Notes under the pieces: model-generated
What the model was told of the DNA's origin: nothing
The model's input: the letters and a program-made list of their open reading frames with translations, nothing else
The model's database searches: none
Program-made: the position numbers and the translations under genes
Source: Palsa-504 sp963806335
Lineage (GTDB): Bacteria > Actinomycetota > Actinomycetes > Streptosporangiales > Streptosporangiaceae
Direction: 5' to 3'
Assembly: GCA_963806335.1 (NCBI GenBank)
Contig: CAWDXO010000008.1
Location: 463,651 to 527,650, forward strand
Length of the DNA: 64,000 nucleotides
Shown: one piece after another, positions 26,990 through 35,590 of the stretch
How the letters are laid out: every line of letters begins with the position of its first letter
Position numbering within the stretch: position 1 is the first letter of the stretch

Positions 26990-28318
26990 TTATATTGCAT
27001 GGTCTTGGGTTATTTGCCGCTGGTAGTGGCAGGTCCGGACGCGGTGCTGGTGGCGGCGTCGCCAGTGTGACCAGCGGAGGCGGTGCCCGGCGTCGTGGCC
27101 CGGTGGGGCAGTCACTGCGGCGAGGAGGTGGGCGATCTCGTTGCGAGTCAGAGGGATCTGCCCGGCCGCGGCCGGGCCGCGGGCGGATTCGATGGCGGCG
27201 GCTATGGTGAGGACGGCGGCGCCGAGCATGGCCAGGGTGACCCACCGGTACCAGGAGGTCCAGCGGCGCAGCTGGTGCTCATCCAGGCCGGTCAGGCCCT
27301 TGCCGGCCTGGAAGTTCTCCTCGATCGTCCAGCGAAGCCCGGCGACCTTGACCAGCGCGGCCAGCGTGACCCGCTGCGGGGAGTAGCAGTGGTAGAAGGC
27401 CAGTTCCCCGGTGCTTCGGTTCCGGCGGATTAGCAGGCACCGGTGTCCGGGGCTGGGGTTGCTGATGGTGACCCAGGCCCAGTCGTACCACCGGTGTCCC
27501 TTGGCACCATCACCTGCCGATAGCCGCTGCCAGGCACGCCTGGGCAGCCGCGCGGCGAGCTCATCGGCGCGGACGGTGCGGCCGACCCCGGCGGGGACAC
27601 GGTGATCGCGCGCGACGGCCAGCACATAGGCGATGTGCTGCTGCTCCAGCCAGGTGCGCAGCGGCCCGTTATCCCCATAGGCCTCGTCGGCGGCCACCCA
27701 GGCGAACGGCACCCGCGCGCTGACGGCCCGCTCGATCATCAGCCTGGCCAGCTGCGGCTTGGTCGCGAACGCCGCGTGTCCAGGAATCCCGGCCGCCTCG
27801 CAGCGGGCCGGGTCACCGGTCCAGGACTTCGGCAGGTACAGCGCCCGGTCAATCAGCGCGTGCCCGCGCGGGGCAGCATAGCCAAGGTAGACCGCGACCT
27901 GGGCGTTCTCGATCCGGCCCGCGGTGCCGGTGTACTGCCGCTGCACCCCCGGCGTGGCGGTGCCTTTCTTCACGTCCCCCGTCTCATCCACCACCAGCAC
28001 CGCGCCGGGATCACCCAGCTGCTCCACGACGTAACTGCGCACGTCGTCGCGGACCCCGCCGGCGTCCCACCGGGCCCGGGACAGCAGGTGCTGCATCCCG
28101 TCCGGAGTCCGGTCCCCGGCATGCCCGGCGATCGTCCAGCAGTTCTTGCGCGGCAGCTCGGCCAGCAGGCCCAGCACGAACGCCCGGGCCCGGCGCCGCG
28201 GCTCCACCCGGCTGAACCGGGCACCGGCCCAGGTCATCAGCTCATCGAATGTCCCCAGCCAGCGGCCAGGGTCTACGCTGGGGCCAGCGGCCGCCAGAAG
28301 ATCATCGCGAGTCGTCAC
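26990..28318 (-). CDS. IS701-family DDE transposase
   Basis: 442 residues, full length. The catalytic signature is VLVVDETGDVKKGTATPGVQ (first D), FAWVAADEAYGDNGPLRTWL (second D) and WTIEENFQAGKGLTGLDEHQ (E). C-terminal hydrophobic stretch VTLAMLGAAVLTIAAAIESA. The reading frame ends inside the left inverted repeat. It looks active. Confidence 0.9.
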   Translation of the reverse strand: MTTRDDLLAAAGPSVDPGRWLGTFDELMTWAGARFSRVEPRRRARAFVLGLLAELPRKNCWTIAGHAGDRTPDGMQHLLSRARWDAGGVRDDVRSYVVEQLGDPGAVLVVDETGDVKKGTATPGVQRQYTGTAGRIENAQVAVYLGYAAPRGHALIDRALYLPKSWTGDPARCEAAGIPGHAAFATKPQLARLMIERAVSARVPFAWVAADEAYGDNGPLRTWLEQQHIAYVLAVARDHRVPAGVGRTVRADELAARLPRRAWQRLSAGDGAKGHRWYDWAWVTISNPSPGHRCLLIRRNRSTGELAFYHCYSPQRVTLAALVKVAGLRWTIEENFQAGKGLTGLDEHQLRRWTSWYRWVTLAMLGAAVLTIAAAIESARGPAAAGQIPLTRNEIAHLLAAVTAPPGHDAGHRLRWSHWRRRHQHRVRTCHYQRQITQDHAI

Positions 28319-28458
28319 AAACCCAGATGATCAGACAGCGGCCGCCCCGTCTCCAGTACCGGACCCAAGATCAACGGCCCGGGCGGCAGGCGAGGCTGCA
28401 TCACGTCCACCCGCGGCCGGGGTAGCATCCGCCTGCCATCTCACACCCAGGAGCACAC

Positions 28459-28968
28459 ATGCGACGAGGCGAGATCTGGTGGGTCGAGTTCGACGAGCGA
28501 CGGCCTGTCGTGCTGCTGTCGGAAGACGAGCCATCCGGGTTCCAGGCGATGCAGGTCGTCGCTCCAGCGGATACCGACATCTCCGGCTGGGGAATCGAGG
28601 TGGCAGTCGGCGTCCCGGAAGGACTGCCCTTTGAAGGCGTGCTGCGGTTCGCGTTCCCGTGGCCGGGCTTTACCCCGTGCACCTGGCTGACTACCCTGAG
28701 CCGCGACGACCTGATCGAGCGGGCAGGCGCAGTGTCCACCGCCAAGCTCAGCGAGATCGACGACGCACTACGTGCCAGCGAACAAAGGACGGAGTGGACC
28801 CCGGCCGCGGCGGCCAGGCTCAGCGAGATTAAGGATTCCCTCCGTCGGCGGACTCAGGCAGACGGAGAAGGAACGGACGCCCACGCCGACGAAGGTCGAT
28901 CTCGTCCGCACGACCGACGGTCCGCGGCGCCTCAGCAACAAGATCACGATCTACGGCTGGAGTACTAG
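28459..28968 (+). CDS. MazF/PemK-like toxin carried by IS701-type element
   Basis: 169 residues. MRRGEIWWVEFDERRPVVLL is the MazF/PemK opening; the core continues through QVVAPADTD, VGVPEGLPFEGVLRFA and FTPCTWLTTLSRDDLIERAG, ending SEIDDALRASE at about residue 115. The remaining tail is low-complexity and the stop codon TAG is the last three bases of the element. No antitoxin gene is seen. Family members cleave mRNA at short sequences. It is divergent from the transposase. Confidence 0.75.
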   Translation: MRRGEIWWVEFDERRPVVLLSEDEPSGFQAMQVVAPADTDISGWGIEVAVGVPEGLPFEGVLRFAFPWPGFTPCTWLTTLSRDDLIERAGAVSTAKLSEIDDALRASEQRTEWTPAAAARLSEIKDSLRRRTQADGEGTDAHADEGRSRPHDRRSAAPQQQDHDLRLEY

Positions 28969-29049
28969 GCAAGGATCGGTTGAGTCGGACTCTGGAGCCG
29001 CCACAGCACGCGTGTTACCGGCGAAGGATGCCTTGCCTGCGAGCATCCG

Positions 29050-29346
29050 CTAAGAAGCCGGATTGTCGACGATCTCGGCGATCTCCACGAACTCAATGGC
29101 TGGCGCGACGCCGTACAGGCCGGTCACTCGCTCGCGCAACTCCTCGGAGAAGAACCGTTCCGCCGCCTCTTCCGAGTCCCAGACGTAGAAGTTGACCGCC
29201 CGCTGCTGCTTCTCATCGAAGGTAAAGAACTTAAACCGCAAGCCCGGCATGCCCTCGAACATGCCCCGGGCGTTTTCGGCCACCTTGGTTACCCGTGAGC
29301 GATCGAAGTCGCCGGTGTAGGAGAAAGTGACGGTGACGCCGATCAT
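29050..29346 (-). CDS. Small monooxygenase-like (ABM/YdhR-type) protein
   Basis: 98 residues: MIGVTVTFSYTGDFDRSRVT, LRFKFFTFDEKQQRAVNFYV and WDSEEAAERFFSEELRERVT. The pattern beta-strand, helix, FYVWDSEEAAERFF is that of dimeric alpha/beta-barrel proteins such as YdhR or antibiotic biosynthesis monooxygenases. Length is normal. The substrate is unknown. Confidence 0.65.
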   Translation of the reverse strand: MIGVTVTFSYTGDFDRSRVTKVAENARGMFEGMPGLRFKFFTFDEKQQRAVNFYVWDSEEAAERFFSEELRERVTGLYGVAPAIEFVEIAEIVDNPAS

Positions 29347-29706
29347 GGGTGCTCCCCCTATCGATTGGCAAGATCGTCTTGCCCCACTATCGGGACGCTA
29401 CTCCCCTGCTCTATGAACAGCCAGCAAGCGCCGTGACCTCTTCCGTGTCAGGGAACGTTGTCGAGCGCTCTTGCTTTCGCATCCTGCCCATGAGCTGCGG
29501 CATATGGTCCGCTGACGTCCACGGGCGTGTACCGCCATCGAGGGCGGTTGTTACTCGGTTGGTTACTCACATCGGGCCTTAAGCCAGCCGCCGAATCACT
29601 GTCACGACATGCTTGACCATGTGGATCACGGCTCCGGAGGCCGTAGGTGGTCAGCACCGAGACTTGCGAAGTCATCCACCCCACTTTCAGCAGTTCGCCC
29701 GTTTGG
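29347..29706. other. Intergenic, no gene seen
   Basis: 360 bases between two minus-strand genes; no frame or structured element I can support. Confidence 0.3.
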
Positions 29707-30108
29707 TCACCTTGTGTGCTGGACAAACGCCATCGGGATGACCAGCACCGCGATGGCAATGCCGACCCAGCCGAGCACAGTGCCCGCAGTAGCGAATCCT
29801 GACGGCTCCAGGCCGTTCCGCTTGGCCCGCCCGCGAGAGATGTGCCCAAAGATCACGGCCGACAAGCTACCCAGCCCGCCGAGCCAGATCAGCGCCAGGA
29901 ACAGTGATGCGATCGCGAACCCGTCCGGGCTGGCGATCGGCGGCGGCCCGTCGCCCGGCTGCGGTCTATGCAGGATTTGGTCCGGCGGGCTGCCACCGAT
30001 CGGCCCGTCCTCCGGGTACGGGTCGGCCTTGTAGACCGGCTTTTCATCTTTGCCGTAATCAGCCACATACTCGTCGTTATGACTCGGCGGTTGCGTTATG
30101 CGAGTCAT
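29707..30108 (-). CDS. DUF4190-type membrane protein
   Basis: 133 residues. An acidic, Pro-rich N-terminus (about 60 residues) precedes two helices: FAIASLFLALIWLGGLGSLS and TVLGWVGIAIAVLVIPMAFV, with the connecting GHISRGRAKRNG typical of DUF4190. It is a bacterial inner-membrane protein of unknown role, and may be AICE cargo. Confidence 0.65.
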   Translation of the reverse strand: MTRITQPPSHNDEYVADYGKDEKPVYKADPYPEDGPIGGSPPDQILHRPQPGDGPPPIASPDGFAIASLFLALIWLGGLGSLSAVIFGHISRGRAKRNGLEPSGFATAGTVLGWVGIAIAVLVIPMAFVQHTR

Positions 30109-30902
30109 TTCCTTTCATCTCCCTCCTGTCACGGTCTAGGGCCGTTCTGCAAAAGAGGTCCAAGACCGTCAACGCGGGCAGCCTTACTCGGGGTCTCCTT
30201 GGCCTTCTGGGCGCGTCTCGTCATGAATATGCCAGCGGCAACTTAAGGTCACCCATGACACAGGGTGAGTCGGCTGCCCGCCTGAAGTGAGAGACGGACG
30301 GCTCTTTTCGAGAGGACGTAAGTCCTATCCCGATCACGGAGGTTCGCCGCGCGACCGCTGGGCCTGGCCTGTGGCCTGGCCCTCGCCGTCAGGCCCGCTG
30401 GGCTGGCAGAGGTCTCCAGGGTCAACGGCGCGCCGCAGGCGCGTCCGCGCGCAGCGGGATGCGAAGCACCGTTAGGCTGGAGGGGCCAGCCTGGACAATG
30501 CGCGGCGTTCCGCCCCGTCGCTGTGACATCTTCACGGCTCAGGCGCACCTGCCGCGGTCGGGTCGGCCTGGCCGTGGTGCTGGCGGGCGCGGCAGCGGGA
30601 TACGGCGGGGACCGCAGGCGGCCGGTCACCGGGGGTGCCGTGCGCGGCAGTCGCCGCGCCGTAGGGCTTGCGTCCGAAGGACGCGGCGAAAGCTGCCGCC
30701 CCGCAACGGCGAGACCCCCGGGTGAACCCCGGCCGCCTACGGCGGGTCACCCTGGCCGTTCTTTCCCCTTCAATGCTCGCGCCCGCCCTCGCTGCTCACG
30801 GCCAAGGCCGTCAGGCCCGGCGCGCCGAAGGTGCGCCCTTGAAGCCGTAGAGAAAATTGTCACAGCATTTCAAGGGGCGCCTGACCTGCAGCGCGTCTGA
30901 AG
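30109..30902. other. Stretch without a supportable gene
   Basis: About 790 bases within the AICE. Several short frames exist but none has family features or a ribosome site. Short GC-rich repeats (CCGTCAGGCCCG) occur near 30390 and 30810. It probably holds deleted remains of AICE genes. Confidence 0.3.
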
Positions 30903-31103
30903 CTAGGTCGGGATGATGTACTGCAAGATCAGGGTGTCACCCGGCACGATTGAGATCATCACCCGAACTGGCTTGCCGTTGGCCGTGTAACCGGTTCTGA
31001 TGTGCTCCGCGACCGGCGTTCCGGCCGGTATCCCCAGCCGTGCAACCTCGTCGGGCGTGGGCATGCGGGTGATCACCGCCCACGCGGCAAGCCCGCGTGA
31101 CAT
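30903..31103 (-). pseudogene. GntR-family regulator, UTRA-domain C-terminus (KorSA-like)
   Basis: The last 55 residues match the end of a UTRA domain: MPTPDEVARLGIPAGTPVAE, then HIRTGYTANGKPVRVMISIV and PGDTLILQYIIPT. The winged-helix DNA-binding part is lost; upstream sequence belongs to the plus-strand AICE operon. In pSAM2-type elements a GntR protein of this class (KorSA) represses replication and transfer, so its loss would be significant. Confidence 0.6.
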
Positions 31104-31152
31104 CGCCCGGCTGATCCGCCGCTACACCCCCGGCAGGGGGGAGCGACGGTGA
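31063..31152 (+). pseudogene. Tail of a small AICE gene
   Basis: A plus-strand frame ending HAASPRDIARLIRRYTPGRG-ERR whose TGA overlaps the GTG of the zinc-ribbon gene (GGTGA). The beginning is replaced by the UTRA remnant. The coupling suggests it was a gene of the same operon. Confidence 0.3.
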
Positions 31153-31325
31153 GCGATTTCCGGGTCCTGTTCCACGCCCACCTCTGCCCGGACTGCGGGT
31201 CAGACGACATCACCGAATCCGAGGTCGACACCGGTGAGGGCATCACCGAAATCGCCCTCACCTGCACCAAGTGCGGCACCGCATGGCCGGTGGCCTGCGT
31301 CGTGGACTGGAGCACCCAGCCATGA
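31149..31325 (+). CDS. Small zinc-ribbon protein of the AICE
   Basis: 58 residues: MSDFRVLFHAHLCPDCGSDD with CPDC, and later LTCTKCGTAWPV with CTKC, forming a four-Cys zinc ribbon; in between an acidic loop. GTG 31149 overlaps the previous stop, and its own stop overlaps the ATG of the GIY-YIG gene (ATGA), so it lies in a coupled operon. Function unknown. Confidence 0.6.
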   Translation: MSDFRVLFHAHLCPDCGSDDITESEVDTGEGITEIALTCTKCGTAWPVACVVDWSTQP

Positions 31326-31395
31326 CCAGCCAGCTCGGCGTCATCTACATGCTCCACTTCCACCAGCCTTACCGGCACGCCCGGCATTACGTCGG
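31322..31395 (+). pseudogene. GIY-YIG family protein, N-terminal exon-like fragment
   Basis: MTSQLGVIYMLHFHQPYRHA-RHYVG is the start of the GIY-YIG-type proteins found in AICEs (GVIY...HYVG corresponds to GIY...YIG). It is cut after HYVG near 31395. The remainder of the domain resumes at about 35591, after a 4.2-kb insert. Confidence 0.65.
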
Positions 31396-31501
31396 AACCT
31401 CCGAGAGTTCGGGATTTCTGAAGGGTCGCTGGCCGTGCATCGGCATCGAGTTCAGCGAACTGGATGGTCTTTGCGGGGCACTGACCCGTACGGTCGCGAC
31501 G

Positions 31502-32047
31502 CTACTCGGGCAGGTCGTCGCGGGGCGGGGGATCGATGCCGGCCGCGTGCAGGACGCGAGCGACGAATTCGCTTTTGGCGTTGGTGTAGGCGTTCCGGTT
31601 CTCGCGGTGCTGGCGGCCGAGACGTTCCTTCAGCTCGGCGTAGTCGGCGCGAAGGCCCGGATCGGCTCGCAGGGCGTCCCTGAAGGCGATCAGCGCGCGG
31701 GCGTGCGGTTCGTCGTGCTCGATCAGCTGCAGGTGATGGGTGCGCGCCTCGGGCCTGGGCCGCAGGAACCACAGGCGGTAGTGACGGCATGGGTCATCGG
31801 GCCAGAACAGCCAGCCATCCTCGGTCAGTCGCGCGACGGCATCCTGGGCGCCGGTCAGGGATCGCACCGGGGCGAGCATGTCGATGACGGGCTTGGCGGG
31901 CAGGCCGGACACCGACGTGGAACCGATGTGCTCGATCGGCGCGGCCAGCCACGGGGCCAGGATGGCCGCGGCCCGGGCCTGCTGTTCGGCGAACAGGTCC
32001 GGCCACGCCCGGTCGTACTGGGCGAGGTGTACCAGCTGGTCGGCCAC
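31502..32047 (-). CDS. GrpB family protein (nucleotidyltransferase fold)
   Basis: 181 residues: WPDLFAEQQARAAAILAPW, then IEHIGSTSVSGLPAKPVIDM, the GrpB signature (HIGSTSVPGLxAKPxIDI), then HYRLWFLRPRPEARTHHLQL and the acidic/basic end. Full length. GrpB proteins are related to minimal nucleotidyltransferases; their substrate is not established. It is the last gene of the recombinase operon, 9 bases after the Zn recombinase, so it is probably cargo. Confidence 0.8.
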   Translation of the reverse strand: MADQLVHLAQYDRAWPDLFAEQQARAAAILAPWLAAPIEHIGSTSVSGLPAKPVIDMLAPVRSLTGAQDAVARLTEDGWLFWPDDPCRHYRLWFLRPRPEARTHHLQLIEHDEPHARALIAFRDALRADPGLRADYAELKERLGRQHRENRNAYTNAKSEFVARVLHAAGIDPPPRDDLPE

Positions 32048-32056
32048 AGCCCGACC

Positions 32057-34036
32057 CTACCGGCCGGGGAGGGCAGGGCCTGGGTGCGTGCCGGGCTCGA
32101 GGGGGCCGAGCTCGGCGCAGTAGCGGATGGCGGTGGGGTCGCTGATCCCGAACAGGTGGGTGAGCTTGAGCGGGTCGCCTCCGCTGGCGTGGGCTTCAGC
32201 CAGAAGCCGGTCAGCGCGCAGCTCCTGCGCGGTGATCTCCACCTTGCGCACCGTGGCCTGGATGTAGCTGCGGCGGACGGGACAGGTGCCGCCGCCGGTG
32301 CTCTGGTTGATCAGCAGGTACGGGTTGGCGGTCGCGGGCCAGCGCGCCTGCCGGGCCTGCAGCCATGCGCGCAGGTGCCCGGCGGTGATCCGGTCCAGCG
32401 GCCGGACGCGGCCACCGGCAAGCAGCATGCCAGCAGCGGGGTCGGCATCGTCGAGGGTCAAGGCGCAGATGTCGGCGGGGCGCAGCGCATGCACCCCGGC
32501 GAGCAGGACGATGAGCCGCTCGGCTGGGCCGTGCAGACGGCTGAGCATGCGGGCGCGCAGGCCGTCGTCGAGCGGCAGGACCGGCGGGGGCTGGACCCGG
32601 CGGCCGGTCAGCGGCGCGGCGGGGTTGGTGAACAGTACGCGGCGGGCCTTCAGCGTGCCGAACAGCGACCGCATCGCCGACAGCGCCAGCAGCCGGGTCG
32701 CGCCGGTCAGCGGGCCGAGCTGGCCGGTCACGTCGTCGGTGCTGACCTCCCGCAGCGACTCATACCGCGCGGCCCAGCTGGCCAGCGGGACTTCCAGGAT
32801 GCGCAGGTATCCCTGGATGGTCCGGGGCTGCCGGGCCCTTCCAGCACGGGGCCCGCGGCCTTGCAGGGCCTCAGTCCAGATGCGCACCTCGGCCGCGAAC
32901 GGCGCGGGCAACGCGGCGAGCCGGGCCGCCAGCCACCGCTCGAAGACTGCCTGCGGGTTACCGCGGGCCAGGCCCTGATCGGTGAAGAAATCCACGGCCC
33001 GCAGCGCGACCAGGTTCCGCTCGTTCAGGAACTGCCCGAGCCGGGCGGCGTCCCATGGTGGCTCGCCGAGTTCGGCGCGGCTGGCCAGCACGGCGATCAC
33101 CGCGCGGCAGGCATGGCGCAGCGTGCCCGGGGCCCAGCCGCGGGCCTGCCCGTAGCTGATCAGCGCGTCCAGCGGCGGCCCGGCGGCAGGGCTGGGCACC
33201 GGCGGGCGCAGGGATGCCCGGGCCTGCCTGCGGAGCGCCCGGGCGGCCCGCGCGGCAGCCTGACAGGACCGGCATGCCCCGGCCGCGCCGATCGGCTGCT
33301 GACGCCCGCACCAGGGGCACGTCCCGGCCGGATGGGACCGGCGGAAATCCCGGCACGCCTCGCACCACCGGCCAGACAGCCAGGTCAGGTCCCCGCAGTC
33401 GGCGCAGGCCCCGGTGATCTGCCGGGTCCGGACCGCGGGGGGCAGCACCACCCGGGGCCGGCGTGCCCGGGCCCGCTTCCCCAGGGCCCGGGCGGACCGG
33501 GCCGCAAGCTGGCAGGACCGGCACGCCCCGGCCGCGCCGATCGGCTGCTGACGCCCGCACCAGGGGCAGGTCCCGGCCGGGTGGGCCCAGCGGAACAGCC
33601 TGCAGGCCTTGCACAGCCCGCTCTCAAGCTTGGTCAGGTCCCCGCAGTCGCGGCAGGCGCCGGTGACCTCACGGGACTTCGCGTCGCAGCTGCGGCAACG
33701 GCCCGACCACAGCCGCGCGACCTGCTTCCCGCAGTCGTTACACGTCCCGGCCCGCGCCGCCGCGCGTCGCTTGCAGCGTTCGCACCGGTCGGCGAAGTGG
33801 ACCGGGCGGAGCTCGCCGCAGTCCGGGCAGATGACCAGCCTGGTCCGCGACAGCCGGTAGCAGCGGGCGCACAGCCCGGCAGCCAGGTGCGGGCGTTCCT
33901 GCCCGCAGCTGGCGCACGGCCGGGCCTGCCGCCAGGCGCGGGCATAGCAGCGTTTGCACAAGCCCGCCTTGCGGCGGCCCGGCCCGGCGCTCCCGCACAC
34001 GGTGCAGGTGATCACCGGCCACCTGGCCGCGGTCAT
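32057..34036 (-). CDS. Tyrosine recombinase with eight N-terminal zinc ribbons
   Basis: 659 residues. Residues 11-264 contain sixteen CxxC pairs, i.e. eight treble-clef/zinc-ribbon units; residues 126-184 and 208-266 are a near-perfect internal repeat. A core-binding region (about 285-440) and a catalytic domain follow, with Arg in GVHALRPADICALTLDDADP. The HxxR box reads AQELRADRLL (Gln for His) and the last Tyr lies in AIRYC, so catalysis may be impaired or altered. It overlaps the HTH gene by 4 bases (ATGA) and probably works as a partner of the 349-residue recombinase. Confidence 0.75.
   Translation of the reverse strand: MTAARWPVITCTVCGSAGPGRRKAGLCKRCYARAWRQARPCASCGQERPHLAAGLCARCYRLSRTRLVICPDCGELRPVHFADRCERCKRRAAARAGTCNDCGKQVARLWSGRCRSCDAKSREVTGACRDCGDLTKLESGLCKACRLFRWAHPAGTCPWCGRQQPIGAAGACRSCQLAARSARALGKRARARRPRVVLPPAVRTRQITGACADCGDLTWLSGRWCEACRDFRRSHPAGTCPWCGRQQPIGAAGACRSCQAAARAARALRRQARASLRPPVPSPAAGPPLDALISYGQARGWAPGTLRHACRAVIAVLASRAELGEPPWDAARLGQFLNERNLVALRAVDFFTDQGLARGNPQAVFERWLAARLAALPAPFAAEVRIWTEALQGRGPRAGRARQPRTIQGYLRILEVPLASWAARYESLREVSTDDVTGQLGPLTGATRLLALSAMRSLFGTLKARRVLFTNPAAPLTGRRVQPPPVLPLDDGLRARMLSRLHGPAERLIVLLAGVHALRPADICALTLDDADPAAGMLLAGGRVRPLDRITAGHLRAWLQARQARWPATANPYLLINQSTGGGTCPVRRSYIQATVRKVEITAQELRADRLLAEAHASGGDPLKLTHLFGISDPTAIRYCAELGPLEPGTHPGPALPGR
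33239..33661 (-). repeat. Tandem zinc-ribbon duplication in the recombinase gene
   Basis: Two blocks of about 177 bases, 246 bases apart (33485-33661 and 33239-33415), encode TGAC-DCGDLT...HPAGTCPWCGRQQPIGAAGA and CRSCQ. Long stretches are identical at DNA level, implying recent duplication or gene conversion. Confidence 0.7.
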
Positions 34037-34350
34037 ACCGGCGGCAGCGACCGGCCACCCCGACGCGACGGGCGGATCGCCGACTCGGCGGTCGCAGCAG
34101 CCGCCGGTGCCTCCCGGCTGGCTGCCGTCGCTGCGGCGGGGTCGCGGATCAGCAGGTCGCCGGGCTCGCAGCCGAGCACGGCGCAGATGACGTCCAGGTC
34201 ATCGAGGCGGACCGAGATCGGCCGCCCCGACCACAGGTGCGACATCTTCCCGGTGGAGATCTCCAGCCCGGCCTCGGCCAGCAGCCGCCGCAGGTCCGAG
34301 GACCGCCAGATGCCGCGCTGGGCGGCGGTCAGCCGCAGGTTCCACTGCAT
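34033..34350 (-). CDS. XRE-type HTH protein between two recombinases
   Basis: 105 residues; MQWNLRLTAAQRGIWRSSDL, then LLAEAGLEISTGKMSHLWSG and DLDVICAVLGCEPGDLLI, a Cro/C1-type helix-turn-helix. The C-terminal 35 residues are Ala/Arg-rich. AAGGAG at the end of the upstream recombinase serves as its ribosome site, and its stop overlaps the next ATG. It likely regulates or assists the recombinase operon. Confidence 0.7.
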   Translation of the reverse strand: MQWNLRLTAAQRGIWRSSDLRRLLAEAGLEISTGKMSHLWSGRPISVRLDDLDVICAVLGCEPGDLLIRDPAAATAASREAPAAAATAESAIRPSRRGGRSLPPV

Positions 34351-34354
34351 GTCT

Positions 34355-35404
34355 CTACTCCTTGAACCGTGCGGCGGCCCGCTCGGCCGCCTGCTGGTAG
34401 GCGTTTTCGATGGCCTCGTCGGCGACGTGCACGTAGCGGACCGTGGTGGACAGCCACCGGTGACCCAGCAGCTGCTGGATCGCGGCCAGGCCGATGCCCT
34501 CGCCATACAACCGCGACGCGCACGCATGCCGCAGCACGTGCGGGGTCAGCTTGGTGACCGGGCCGCGCAGGTGCGCCGCCGCGGCCTGGCCCAGGGCCCT
34601 GGCGAACGTGTCGCCGCCGATCGGCCCGCCCCGCTCGGACGGGAACAGCACCGCGCGGGGCAGCTCCCAGTCATCGGAGAACTGACCGCGGACCTCGGTC
34701 ACCCACCAGATCAGCAGCGGCCGGGCATCACCCAGCATCGGCACCATCCGCTCCCTGGGCCCGGACCCGCGCGAGCCCTTGCCCAGCCGGACGTGGACCT
34801 TGCCCACCGGGCCGTGGCCGAAGTGCAGGTCCTCCAGCCGCAGCCCGCACAGCTCCTGCAGCCGCAGCCCGGTCTCGGCGGCCAGCCGGGCCATCGCATA
34901 GTGCCGGGCCGCGGCCAGCCACTTGCGCGCCGCGGGCAGCTCGCCCCTCCAGGCCGCGAAGAACGCTGTCAGCGCCTGCGGGGCCGGCGGGACGCGGACG
35001 TGGAAGTCGCCGGAGTGCCGGGGGCGGTTGCACTCATCGATCGGCGAGGCGACTACCCGGCCGGTCAGCTCATGGATCTCGCCCCGGTAGCGGACCTCCA
35101 GGAACCGGAAGAACAAGTCGATCGCCCCGGCCTTGCCGCGCCGCGTCTCCGGCGCACGGTGCCGCTGCGCCTGGCCCAAGAACCGGTCGGCGTGCGCGGG
35201 CTCGATCTCCCAGGCGAACACGCCCGCATGCTCGAGGAACTGCTCCACGGTGGTGAGCTCGCCGCGGATCGTGCCGTCGGCCACGCCGTGGGCGAGCCGG
35301 GCCAGCACGTACTCAGCCATCAGGTGCTCCTGATACGCCGCGGCCTCGCCGGGGTCGGCGAGCGACCGCGGGGACCGCAGGTCCCGGACCACTCCCAGCG
35401 CCAC
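34355..35404 (-). CDS. Tyrosine recombinase/integrase of the cassette
   Basis: 349 residues with a SAM-like core-binding domain (YVLARLAHGVADGTIRGELT) and a full catalytic set: Arg in AAETGLRLQELCGLRLEDL, Lys in VRLGKGSRG, HVLRHACASRLY (HxxR), LLGHRWLSTT (H/W) and the Tyr in VRYVHV. GTG 35404 follows GAGGTG. It is the first gene of the cassette operon and presumably the active strand-exchange enzyme. Confidence 0.85.
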   Translation of the reverse strand: MALGVVRDLRSPRSLADPGEAAAYQEHLMAEYVLARLAHGVADGTIRGELTTVEQFLEHAGVFAWEIEPAHADRFLGQAQRHRAPETRRGKAGAIDLFFRFLEVRYRGEIHELTGRVVASPIDECNRPRHSGDFHVRVPPAPQALTAFFAAWRGELPAARKWLAAARHYAMARLAAETGLRLQELCGLRLEDLHFGHGPVGKVHVRLGKGSRGSGPRERMVPMLGDARPLLIWWVTEVRGQFSDDWELPRAVLFPSERGGPIGGDTFARALGQAAAAHLRGPVTKLTPHVLRHACASRLYGEGIGLAAIQQLLGHRWLSTTVRYVHVADEAIENAYQQAAERAAARFKE

Positions 35405-35590
35405 TCAGCACCTCGGCTTCAGCAATCACGAACCCAGCTCGCAATTGCGGATGACTGTACCGGAATGCCGACGCGGATTCAGGGATCGGCGAGCGACACG
35501 CCGACACGGCTTTCTTCCTACTTGACCTGCTACAAGCGACGACCTGCTCCAGCCAGAGCCAGAACGAACTGTCGGCAGGTCCAGCACTGG
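35405..35590. other. End of the recombinase cassette, non-coding
   Basis: About 185 bases between the start of the recombinase operon and the C-terminal GIY-YIG part. It should contain the operon promoter and the element end. No clear -35/-10 can be named. Confidence 0.35.

Larger units (their letters stand above)
26968..28968. mobile_element. IS701-family element with MazF passenger
   Basis: A 23-base perfect inverted repeat, CTAGTACTCCAGCCGTAGAT then CGT, is found at 26968-26990 and inverted at 28946-28968. CTAG is palindromic and fits the 4-base YTAR target of IS701 elements, so it may be target duplication rather than repeat. The element holds a minus-strand transposase and a plus-strand MazF/PemK-like gene, divergently transcribed. 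It lies inside the AICE. Confidence 0.8.
31396..35590. mobile_element. Recombinase cassette inserted in the GIY-YIG gene
   Basis: 4.2 kb holding, on the minus strand, tyrosine recombinase - HTH protein - Zn-ribbon tyrosine recombinase - GrpB, tightly coupled. It separates the two halves of a GIY-YIG gene whose rejoining gives HYVG-TDDLLDRL, a normal family sequence. At the borders GGAACC (left) and GGACC (right) match. No inverted repeats are obvious. The layout resembles Tn554/RIT-type elements that move with several recombinases. Confidence 0.65.

Noticed and set aside
28459..28968. MazF with an antitoxin as a classical TA operon
   Set aside because: No antitoxin-like frame precedes or follows it within the element; upstream is the divergent transposase and downstream the inverted repeat.
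30390..30850. Short GC-rich repeats as a possible CRISPR array
   Set aside because: The units are few, irregular in spacing and length, and no cas genes are near.
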